A stretch of 64,000 nucleotides of DNA. It comes from Xanthomonas sp. 3793. GTDB taxonomy: Bacteria; Pseudomonadota; Gammaproteobacteria; Xanthomonadales; Xanthomonadaceae. This document shows, piece after piece, positions 7,316 through 14,783 of the stretch (position 1 is its first letter; the number at the start of each line of letters is the position of its first letter). Under the pieces are notes generated by a model that searched no databases, was not told the DNA's origin, and was given only the letters and a program-made list of their open reading frames with translations. A program made the position numbers and the translations under genes. The stretch is from NCBI RefSeq assembly GCF_024806835.1, contig NZ_JANTYU010000004.1:186001-250000 (forward strand), in the 5' to 3' direction.

Positions 7316-10084
7316 ATGCTCAAGCCTGTTGCGTTGCTCACCCCGCGCCCGTCACCGTCGCGCGACCATGCTCTTCCCGATTGGCTGCTTGCCAGCAAGC
7401 TGGAGCCGCCACTGCCGCGCCCGGGTGCGGTAGTGCGCGAGGGATTACTCACCGCGCTGGATCAGGCGCAGTTGCGCCCGCTCACGCTGCTGCTGGCCCC
7501 GCCGGGGTTTGGCAAGACCACCCTGCTTGCGCAATGGCATGCGCGTCGACGCGCGCACGACGATGCGGTGGCGTGGATGTCGCTGGACGAAGAAGACGCC
7601 GATCCGGCGCGTTTTCTCGGCCATCTCGCATTGGCGCTGCAGGGTGCCGGCGCCGATCCGGCGCTGTGCGCCGGGGTGATGCACAACCGCGACCAGGACC
7701 CACGCGATGCGGCCACCGTGTTGATCCGCGCCTTGCGCAGCGCACCGCGTCGTATCAGCGTGATCCTCGACGACTACGACCGGCCCGGCAATGGCCCGGT
7801 CGATGAGCTGGTATTGCGCCTGGTCGAACACAGCGGCGGGCGCCTGCATCTGTTGCTGGCCACGCGCCGCGTGCCGGCATTGCCGCTGGCGCGGCTGGAT
7901 CTACAGGCGCAACTCGGCCGCCTTGGCAGCGCGCAACTGGCGCTGGACAACGACGAGGCGCGCGCGCTGCTGGGGCCGCACATCCCCGCACCGGTGGCGG
8001 ACGAACTGCTGCGCTACACCGAAGGCTGGCCGGTCGCGCTGTATCTGGCGCGACTGTGGCTGGAAGGCGATGCACAACGTCAGCAGGAAGTGACCGCACG
8101 TTTTTCCGGGCGCAGTGCGCAGATTGCCGCATACCTGGCCGAACAGGTGGTCAACGACCTGGATGCCGACACGCGCGATCTGTTGTTGCGCACCAGCCTG
8201 CTCGAGCGCGTCAACGCCGCGCTGGCCGACGCCGTGCGCCAACGCGACGACAGCGGCCGGCTGCTGGCGCGGCTGGAACACTTCCACGGCCTGCTGGTAC
8301 CGCTGGATGGCGAGCGCGAATGGTTCCGCTATCACCCGTTGTTTGCCGACTTCCTGCAGCAATTGCTCGATCGCGACCACCCGGGCCAGGCCGTGCACCT
8401 GCATCAGCGCGCAGCGCGCTGGTTCGGCGAGCACCAGCATCTGGCCGACGCGGTGCGCCACGCCGCGCGTGGCGACTGCGGCGACCTGGCCGCCAGCTAC
8501 ATCGCGCGCGCCGGCACCTGGCAGTTACTGCTGACCCACGGCATGCATGCGGTACGCGCGTTGCTGCGCCATTTCGATCATCGCAGCATCCGCGACACGC
8601 CGGCACTGAATCTCACCCAGGCGTACCTGCACCTGAAACTGGGTGAGTTCAGTCATGCACGCCTGTTGCTGGAACGCTTTCGCGATTTCCCCGCCGCCGT
8701 GCGCGAGCCGCTGCAGCGCGACTACACCGTGGTGGTGGCGTTGTTGCGCGACCGCCTGGACGAAATCTGCGGCAATCCGCACGGCCTGACCCAGATTGCC
8801 GCGCAGGCGAACGCATTGGACGAAGACGATCATCTGGGCCGCGGCACCTTGCTGTGCATTTGTGCAACGACCGCGCAGGCGCAGGGCGGGTTTGCGGTGG
8901 CCGAGCGCTATGCGTTGGCTGCGCGCGATGCGATGCACCGCGGCGGCAGCGATCTGGGCGCCAGCCAGGCGTTGCTCTGGCTTGGCCAGAGCTTTTTCTA
9001 CCGCGGGCGGCTCGGCGACGCCGAAGCCTGTTACCGGCAAGCGCTGCACTGGTGCACACGCACGCCGCAACTGGACCGCGTGCTGGAAGCTGCCGGCAGC
9101 TGCCTGCTCGCGCAGGTGCACTACGAGCGCGGTCGCCACGACGATGCCGCCGACCTGCTGCATCCGGCGCTGGAACTGCTCGAGCAACACGATGGCAGCG
9201 CGGACGTGCTGGCGGCCGCGTACGACACCGCGCTGGGCCTGGAACGCGTGCGTGATCACAGCGGCCGCAGCGCGCTGGTGTTGCTCGAGCATGTCGAGCA
9301 GATCGCGCATGGGCGCAAGCTGACGCGGCTGTCGGAGCTGGCGTCGGCCTGGCGACTGATGTTGCTGCTGGAGCATCCCGGCAACGCCGCCATCGACGTG
9401 GTGATCGCGCGCACCGGCGGGGAATCCGGGCTGGCGCATACCCTGCGCTCGGCGCATCGCTGGCGCGATCGCGCGGCGATGGGCTTTGCGTTGGCGCGGT
9501 GGCATCGCCTGGCCGGGCGCAGCAATGCGGCGCTGACCATTCTCGGCCAGATCGAGCAGGCCTGTCTGAGCAACGACAATGCCTGCCATCTCGCGCGCAC
9601 CCGCGCGCGCATCGCGCTGGTCCTGCAGCAACGCGGCGAGCTGCTCGCCGCCCTGCCGCATTTGTACAGCGCGCTGGACCATGTGGCGCTGACGCAGAGC
9701 TGGCAGGCGATCGTCGAACTCGGTTTGCCCGCCAAGGCGATGCTGCGTTCGCTGCGTCAGCACGACCCGCATACCGTCGGCGGCACCACGCGCGCATTGA
9801 CCATCCAGGCGCTGCTTGAACGCCTCAGTGGCGATGAGGATCCCGCCAGCGATGTGTTCAGCGAGCGCGAACTGGAGGTGCTGGCGCAACTGGCGCGCGG
9901 TTACTCCAACAAACAGATCGCCCGCCACCTGCACCTGTCGGAAAACACGGTCAAATTCCATCTCAAGAATCTGTATCGCAAGCTCGACGCGCGCAGCCGC
10001 GAAAGTGCCCTGGCGCAGGCGCTGCAGCGCGGGGTCTTGCGCGGCGAGGACATGCAACACGCCGCGGATGTGCCGCCGCATTGA
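7316..10084 (+). CDS. MalT-type LuxR-family transcriptional activator (STAND ATPase)
   Basis: A large regulator of about 922 residues. The N-terminal NTPase has a P-loop APPGFGKTTLLAQW (about residues 65-78) and a Walker B RISVILDDYDR. These are followed by an alpha-helical tetratricopeptide-like middle, and a C-terminal LuxR helix-turn-helix (FSERELEVLAQLARGYSNKQ ... TVKFHLKNLYRKL). Such proteins bind an inducer and ATP, oligomerise and activate nearby genes; the inducer is unknown. The start is uncertain: ATG at 7316 is chosen because the family begins shortly before KLEPPLPRPG; the frame is also open from a GTG at 7160. It converges with the azurin and amine-oxidase locus, for which it is a candidate regulator (inference from position only). 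Confidence 0.85.
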   Translation: MLKPVALLTPRPSPSRDHALPDWLLASKLEPPLPRPGAVVREGLLTALDQAQLRPLTLLLAPPGFGKTTLLAQWHARRRAHDDAVAWMSLDEEDADPARFLGHLALALQGAGADPALCAGVMHNRDQDPRDAATVLIRALRSAPRRISVILDDYDRPGNGPVDELVLRLVEHSGGRLHLLLATRRVPALPLARLDLQAQLGRLGSAQLALDNDEARALLGPHIPAPVADELLRYTEGWPVALYLARLWLEGDAQRQQEVTARFSGRSAQIAAYLAEQVVNDLDADTRDLLLRTSLLERVNAALADAVRQRDDSGRLLARLEHFHGLLVPLDGEREWFRYHPLFADFLQQLLDRDHPGQAVHLHQRAARWFGEHQHLADAVRHAARGDCGDLAASYIARAGTWQLLLTHGMHAVRALLRHFDHRSIRDTPALNLTQAYLHLKLGEFSHARLLLERFRDFPAAVREPLQRDYTVVVALLRDRLDEICGNPHGLTQIAAQANALDEDDHLGRGTLLCICATTAQAQGGFAVAERYALAARDAMHRGGSDLGASQALLWLGQSFFYRGRLGDAEACYRQALHWCTRTPQLDRVLEAAGSCLLAQVHYERGRHDDAADLLHPALELLEQHDGSADVLAAAYDTALGLERVRDHSGRSALVLLEHVEQIAHGRKLTRLSELASAWRLMLLLEHPGNAAIDVVIARTGGESGLAHTLRSAHRWRDRAAMGFALARWHRLAGRSNAALTILGQIEQACLSNDNACHLARTRARIALVLQQRGELLAALPHLYSALDHVALTQSWQAIVELGLPAKAMLRSLRQHDPHTVGGTTRALTIQALLERLSGDEDPASDVFSERELEVLAQLARGYSNKQIARHLHLSENTVKFHLKNLYRKLDARSRESALAQALQRGVLRGEDMQHAADVPPH

Positions 10085-10130
10085 GCGGCGTGCGCATCAT
10101 GCGCGGCCGATGCGCACGCCGCTCAATGCG
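10077..10130. terminator. 22-bp perfect hairpin overlapping the end of the MalT-like gene
   Basis: The arms 10077-10098 and 10109-10130 are exact inverted complements over 22 bases with a 10-base loop. The stop codon of the regulator gene lies inside the left arm. There is no T-run after it on either strand. It is therefore best read as a bidirectional stop or RNA-stabilising hairpin between the converging regulator and azurin genes, not as a textbook terminator. Confidence 0.6.
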
Positions 10131-10235
10131 AAGAACAACACGCTGGTGCGTGGCGATGCGCTGGCTATCGTCGGATCGATGCAGATGCGTCAGCGCCGCA
10201 GAGGGCGCTAGAGACAGGCTCCCAGTGCGCCACCA

Positions 10236-10685
10236 TCAGCCAAAACTCAGCGTGCCCTTCATCATCGCCCAGTGCCCGGGGAACGAGCAGAAGAACGTGT
10301 AGGCGCCGCCCTTGGTGAGCTTGCTGGTTACGAAGCTGACCGTGGTGCTCTCCCCGCCACCGACCACCTTGGTATGCGCGATCACCCGCGCATCGGCCTT
10401 GGGCAGATAGCTGTCGGCAATGGTCGAGCGCATACCGGCGTTGGCCACCGCCTGGAAATCGGCGGATTTAGTCAACACCCAGTTATGTCCCATCACCGTG
10501 GCCGCCATCTTGCCCGCATGCTTGAGCGTCACATCCACCTGGGTGCAGTCGGGCGCAATGGTGATGGCGCTCTGGTCGAACTTCATCTGGTCGTTGCCGG
10601 TGATGGTCACCGCGCAGGTCCGCGCCCAGGCCGAGGGCGCCATCGCCATCACGCCAAGCACGGCAATCGTCGAAAACAGCTTCAA
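10236..10685 (-). CDS. azu: Azurin (type 1 blue copper protein)
   Basis: A periplasmic one-electron carrier of 149 residues. A 21-residue signal peptide (start KLFSTIAVLGV, cleavage after AWA) precedes the cupredoxin fold. Copper ligands are visible: the Gly-His pair in MGHNW, and Cys, His and Met in CSFPGHWAMMKG. Two cysteines early in the mature protein (RTCA and PDCTQ) would form the azurin disulfide. The start is a TTG at 10685 placed seven bases after a perfect AGGAGG; the longer frame to 10853 has no such support. It lies 220 bp downstream of the Tat-exported aminotransferase gene on the same strand, so it may share electrons with the oxidase and cytochrome c there. Confidence 0.93.
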   Translation of the reverse strand: MKLFSTIAVLGVMAMAPSAWARTCAVTITGNDQMKFDQSAITIAPDCTQVDVTLKHAGKMAATVMGHNWVLTKSADFQAVANAGMRSTIADSYLPKADARVIAHTKVVGGGESTTVSFVTSKLTKGGAYTFFCSFPGHWAMMKGTLSFG

Positions 10686-10905
10686 GGCAGTCCTCCTGCA
10701 ATAAGTAAAGCGCGGTGCGTGCAAGCTGCCGACGCTCGCGCCTGCGTCGGTGCCGTCAGAGTACCCCTTGCCATCGCCAATGCAGTGCTGCGCCGCCGCA
10801 CGATCAACCGCACGCGGCGATTCAGATGCGCCGACGACTGACCGCCAGCGCATCAGGCGATAGCCACGCCGGCACGATCACCGCGCGGCAGTGGCACCCA
10901 CGACG

Positions 10906-12108
10906 CTACGCATAGCGGAAGAAGTCCCGCATTGGATCGTGCACATCGGCCGTGGCCTGCGGCACAGGCAACGGGCCACGCTTGCCGGCCATCACCAGCA
11001 CGAATGCCTGCTTGAAGCGTGCCATCTCCGCCTCGGTCCCTACCGTGATCCGCGACCAGGTTGGCCACACCGGCCAACTGCGCCCGATGAACACGCCAAA
11101 GGTGGCCATGTCGTCCTTGAAGCCGGCAGCAGGTCGCTTCACGTCGACCATGAAGCAGTTGCTCTCCGATGCGGTACACGCGTAACCCTGCTTGATGAGG
11201 AAATCGATGACGTCCTGGCGCGTGGCTGCGGTGCGTGCACGGCGCTGCGGCACCAGATCCGGGTCGCGCAAGCTGGCAAGACCCGCAGCGGCCGCCGTCA
11301 CCGGCAGGCTGTTGACGCTGTAGAACATCAGCTTGGCAAGCAACTCCGGGCGCGCGGCCGCGTAGCCAAGCCGGATCCCGGCCATGCCGTAGAGCTTGGA
11401 GAAGGTGCGCAGCACCACCACGTCCTCGCCGGCAGCAACCATGTCCACCACGCTGCTGGTGCTGCGCGCGAAGTGGATATAGGCCTCGTCCACCACCAGC
11501 ACGCTGCCCTTGGGCTTGTGCGCCAGTGCGTAGTCCAGATCCTTGCGGGCGGTGACCGAGCCGGTGGGATTGTTGGGGTTGCAGATGTAGATCACGCCGG
11601 CATTGGCGTCGGCTGCGCACATCGCCTGCACGTCGTGCGAAAAATCCTTGCGCAACGGCACCTTGATCACCTCGGCGCCATTGCGCGCGGCAGCGCGCCA
11701 CCCCGATTCGTAGGTCGGGTCGGCCGTCACCAGCGCGGCGCCTGGCGAGGTGAAGGCCAGCATCGTGTAGTCCAGCGGCTCGGTGGAGCCGGCATAGGCC
11801 ATCAGGTGATCGACCGGCAGCTTGAGCTCGGCCGCCAGCGTGGTCATCAATTCCATCTGGACCTGCCGCAGATAGCGCCCGCCTTGCGGTGCGATCTGCG
11901 CAATGGCCCTGACTGCGGCCGCAGACGGGCCATCCGGGAACTCGTTGGAGCCGATCATCACCGGCGCCAGCGCGCCTGCGGTTGTTGGTTCAATGGCCGC
12001 AGTGCGTTCGGCGGCGCTGGCAAGCAGCGGCAATGCACCGGTCCCGGCGGCACCGGCAAACAGGGCGGAATCACGCAGGAATCTGCGACGCGATACGGCA
12101 GTGTTCAT
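10906..12108 (-). CDS. Tat-exported PLP-dependent aminotransferase (HisC-like)
   Basis: A fold-type I aminotransferase of 400 residues resembling histidinol-phosphate aminotransferases, but carrying a twin-arginine signal (VSRRRFLRDSALFAGAAG) and so apparently exported folded with PLP. Active-site features: NPNNPTGS, VVDEAYIHF and the PLP lysine in RTFSKLYGMAGIRLGYA. Start at MNTAVSRRR (12108), close to the signal, rather than the frame start at 12123. The gap to the upstream RidA gene is only 30 bases, so it is the last gene of the amine-oxidase operon. The amino donor is unknown. A periplasmic location for this family is unusual; histidine synthesis is an unlikely role here. Confidence 0.88.
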   Translation of the reverse strand: MNTAVSRRRFLRDSALFAGAAGTGALPLLASAAERTAAIEPTTAGALAPVMIGSNEFPDGPSAAAVRAIAQIAPQGGRYLRQVQMELMTTLAAELKLPVDHLMAYAGSTEPLDYTMLAFTSPGAALVTADPTYESGWRAAARNGAEVIKVPLRKDFSHDVQAMCAADANAGVIYICNPNNPTGSVTARKDLDYALAHKPKGSVLVVDEAYIHFARSTSSVVDMVAAGEDVVVLRTFSKLYGMAGIRLGYAAARPELLAKLMFYSVNSLPVTAAAAGLASLRDPDLVPQRRARTAATRQDVIDFLIKQGYACTASESNCFMVDVKRPAAGFKDDMATFGVFIGRSWPVWPTWSRITVGTEAEMARFKQAFVLVMAGKRGPLPVPQATADVHDPMRDFFRYA

Positions 12109-12138
12109 GGCACTCTCCAGCAAGGCAAAGACGCGACT

Positions 12139-12642
12139 TCAGGGACGCACGGCAACCACTTCGATCTCGACGCGATACAGCGGATTGCCCAGCGCAGCGA
12201 TCTGGAAGGCCGAGCGCGCCGGCAGATTGGGCTGTTCCTTGGTGCCGAAGAACTGGCGGTAGCCTTCCATGAACCCGTTGAAATCCATCTTGCCGCCCAT
12301 CGCCGGGTCGCCGACCAGAAACACCTGCATCTTCACCACATCGCCCATGCCCAGGCCCAGCGATTTCAGTTGGTCCTGGATCTGTTTCAGCACGCTCACC
12401 GTCTGCGCCTTGGTGTCGCCGTACGCGACTGCAGAGTCCTTCGGCGCGCTGGTGTCCACCACCGCAGGCACTTTGCCGCTGACATACACGGTGGCCTTGC
12501 CGGCAGGGATTTCGACCGCCGCGGCAATGGGAAAATCGCTGTTGGGAATCTTGTGGCGAATTACCTCGGCAGCAGTTGCGGCGCTCAGGCCTGCAGACAA
12601 CACGACGGTGGCAACGAGGGCGGTGGCGATGGGACGGAACAT
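12139..12642 (-). CDS. Exported RidA/YjgF-family protein
   Basis: A 167-residue protein with a signal peptide (MFRPIATALVATVVLSAGLSAATAA) and a complete RidA domain: VYVSGKVPAV, KQIQDQLKSLGLGMGDVVKM, and the PARSAFQ stretch with the arginine that binds substrate carboxylate in active RidA proteins. It ends with VEIEVVAV. RidA enzymes hydrolyse reactive imines or enamines released by PLP and flavin enzymes. Placement between a cytochrome and an aminotransferase, and behind a flavin amine oxidase, fits hydrolysis of the imine product in the periplasm (inference). ATG at 12642 follows AAGGAG. It is 23 bases downstream of the cytochrome gene. Confidence 0.9.
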   Translation of the reverse strand: MFRPIATALVATVVLSAGLSAATAAEVIRHKIPNSDFPIAAAVEIPAGKATVYVSGKVPAVVDTSAPKDSAVAYGDTKAQTVSVLKQIQDQLKSLGLGMGDVVKMQVFLVGDPAMGGKMDFNGFMEGYRQFFGTKEQPNLPARSAFQIAALGNPLYRVEIEVVAVRP

Positions 12643-12665
12643 GGCAACTCCTTGGAAGAAAGAAT

Positions 12666-13091
12666 TCAATGGCGCAGCAGCTTGACGTCGTCGGCGGTGA
12701 CGCGCTCGGCATGGTCGTTGCCGAAATGGGTGCGTACATAGCTCACCACCTCGGCCACCTGGCGATCTGTGAGCATGTCGCCAAATCCCGGCATGCCGGC
12801 GTGACCGTCGAGCACCATCATGGTGACGTAGGGCGCAGCCGCCAGCTTGGGATTGCCCGCAAGCGCCGGGTATTCGCCGGCGCCCTGCGCACCGCTGCCG
12901 GCGGGCATGTGGCAGCCCTGACAGACCGCACGATAGACATGCTCGCCGGATGCGGTGGCGAACCCCTTTTGCGGATACAGCGCCGTGGCGTCGGAACTTT
13001 GCGCCTGCGCATCGCGCAGGCCGGGAGGGAGCAGCGCCGCGCCGATGACCAGCGCAACGGCCGCAGCAAACACGCGTGGCAACAGATTCAT
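12666..13091 (-). CDS. Periplasmic c-type cytochrome
   Basis: A 141-residue class I cytochrome c with one haem site, CQGCH at about residue 57, after a signal peptide (MNLLPRVFAAAVALVIGAAL...AQAQ). The sixth ligand is probably the Met in GHAGMPGFGDMLTDRQVAEV, as in other monohaem cytochromes of this kind. Its ATG overlaps the stop of the amine oxidase by four bases (ATGA), which indicates translational coupling. It is most simply the electron acceptor of that flavoenzyme (inference). Similar small cytochromes commonly pair with periplasmic dehydrogenases. Confidence 0.9.
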   Translation of the reverse strand: MNLLPRVFAAAVALVIGAALLPPGLRDAQAQSSDATALYPQKGFATASGEHVYRAVCQGCHMPAGSGAQGAGEYPALAGNPKLAAAPYVTMMVLDGHAGMPGFGDMLTDRQVAEVVSYVRTHFGNDHAERVTADDVKLLRH

Positions 13092-14695
13092 GCGCGACCT
13101 CCCCCGGCAATGACCTTGCGATGCAGGCGGCCGACGACATCGTGCGCCGACAGGATCGCGCCCTCCTGCCAGGCCGGGATATAGGACACATGCTCGCCCG
13201 CCAGCGCCAGGCGGCCATCGATCTGGCAGAGCGGCTCGTAGTGCTCGGCACGCGCCTGTTCGCTCCACATGCCGAAGCAGCCATGCGTAAACGGCACGCG
13301 ATGCCAACCCACCGCAATACCGTTGTCGAATTCGCGCGGATATTGCGGGTGCAGTTGCGTTCCGTATTCGACCGCCTTGCGCACCCGCTGCTCCGGAGAC
13401 ATGGAGGTGAATTGGTAGGCATCCAGCCCCCACACATACGCCCCCAGCAGCACGCCCTTGCCGGAGCTGTGGTAACCGGTGCTGGGATAGCTGATCAGGG
13501 TAATCGGCAGATCGGTGTAGCTGATGCCGCCGTAGATGGCCTCGTCCTCTTCCCAGAAGCGCCGTTTGAATTGCAGGCCCACCTTGACCGATGCGGCATA
13601 CGGCACGCTGCCGATCGCGGTGGTCATCGCGTCGCTGGCGGTGGTGGGAATCCGGCTGAGCACTGACAACGGAATCGTGCAGATGCACCAATCGGCACTG
13701 GCCACGCGTTCCTCGCCGCCGCGCGTGGCATCCTGCCAGGACACACGCACGCCGCTGCCGTCCTGATCGATCTTGGTGACCTTGGCGTTGTAGGTGATGG
13801 CATCGCCGAGCTGGCGCGCGAACGCCTTGCCGATCTGGTCCATGCCACCCACCGGCTGAAACATGGTGGTCTGCATTTCGTAGTTATTGCCGGCCGCCAG
13901 CGTGGTCCACAGGCGCGAGCGCAATACATCCTGCACGCTGAAGGGTTCGGAGAATTCCGGCTTGCCCGACAAGCCGCCACCGGGGTAGCGCGCAAAGCCG
14001 CGCCGCTCGCTGCTGTCCTTGCCTTTGACGTAGCCGAACTTTTGATCCAGCGCGCCCCAGGTGCGCAGCGATTCGAGCAGCAACTCCTGGTCTTCGCGGC
14101 TCACAGCCGTATCCAGTGCGTGCTGCTGCGTGCACTTGGCCAGCAGCTCGGAGACATGGCCCTTGTAATCGGCATCGATCGCGCGGAATCGCTGCGGCTT
14201 GCCATCGAAGCCGTTCTGGCTATGCAGCAACGCGTTGTAGTTGACCTGGTTGAAGGCTTCCAACGCCACGCCGAACTGCTTGCAGTAACTCAACACCGCC
14301 TTGTGATGGTGCGGAATACGCCACGGCCCGGGGTTGAGATACAGCCCATCGTCGAACTGGCAGTGCTGCGTGGCGCCGCCCAGTTCCGTATAGCGATCGC
14401 CGCCGCGCAGCGTCCAGTTACGGCCGCCGGGGCGGCCGTTGTATTCCAGCACCTGCACGCGATATCCAGCCTTGCGTAATTCGAAGGCAGCGGTCATCCC
14501 GGCCAGCCCCGCGCCCAGAATCAGCACGGACGCGCCCTTCGGGTCGCCATCCAGCTGCAGTGGCCCGGTGAAGCGCGATTCGGCCGCCATGCCCAGGCTG
14601 CTCATCGCCTGATACATCATCGCGCCGCCAGCGGTCATGCCGATGCGCGCCAGCAATTGCCGCCGCGTCATCGCCCCAGTGTGATTGCCTTGCAT
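13088..14695 (-). CDS. Tat-exported flavin amine oxidase / L-amino-acid dehydrogenase
   Basis: An FAD enzyme of the monoamine-oxidase superfamily, about 535 residues. After a twin-arginine signal (MTRRQLLARIGMTAGGAMM) comes the dinucleotide fold ASVLILGAGLAGMTAAFEL and the GRPGGR motif. The C-terminal FAD region (DGRLALAGEHVSYIPAWQEG) is intact. Relatives include bacterial tryptophan 2-monooxygenases and L-amino-acid oxidases; the substrate here is not determinable. In-frame starts exist at 14719, 14695 and 14671; 14695 has AAGGA ten bases upstream. Coupling to the cytochrome gene suggests a dehydrogenase that hands electrons to haem rather than a simple oxidase (inference). It lies about 90 bases downstream of a TonB receptor on the same strand. 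Confidence 0.9.
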   Translation of the reverse strand: MQGNHTGAMTRRQLLARIGMTAGGAMMYQAMSSLGMAAESRFTGPLQLDGDPKGASVLILGAGLAGMTAAFELRKAGYRVQVLEYNGRPGGRNWTLRGGDRYTELGGATQHCQFDDGLYLNPGPWRIPHHHKAVLSYCKQFGVALEAFNQVNYNALLHSQNGFDGKPQRFRAIDADYKGHVSELLAKCTQQHALDTAVSREDQELLLESLRTWGALDQKFGYVKGKDSSERRGFARYPGGGLSGKPEFSEPFSVQDVLRSRLWTTLAAGNNYEMQTTMFQPVGGMDQIGKAFARQLGDAITYNAKVTKIDQDGSGVRVSWQDATRGGEERVASADWCICTIPLSVLSRIPTTASDAMTTAIGSVPYAASVKVGLQFKRRFWEEDEAIYGGISYTDLPITLISYPSTGYHSSGKGVLLGAYVWGLDAYQFTSMSPEQRVRKAVEYGTQLHPQYPREFDNGIAVGWHRVPFTHGCFGMWSEQARAEHYEPLCQIDGRLALAGEHVSYIPAWQEGAILSAHDVVGRLHRKVIAGGGRA

Positions 14696-14783
14696 CAACG
14701 CGTAGTCCTTGCATGTCATGGATCAAGTGCGACCGACGAAAACACATGACGCGGCCGGCAATGACGCCGGCCGCATCACCACC

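Noticed and set aside
8525..10081. Minus-strand frame of 518 codons
   Set aside because: Antisense to the MalT-like regulator and without any domain.
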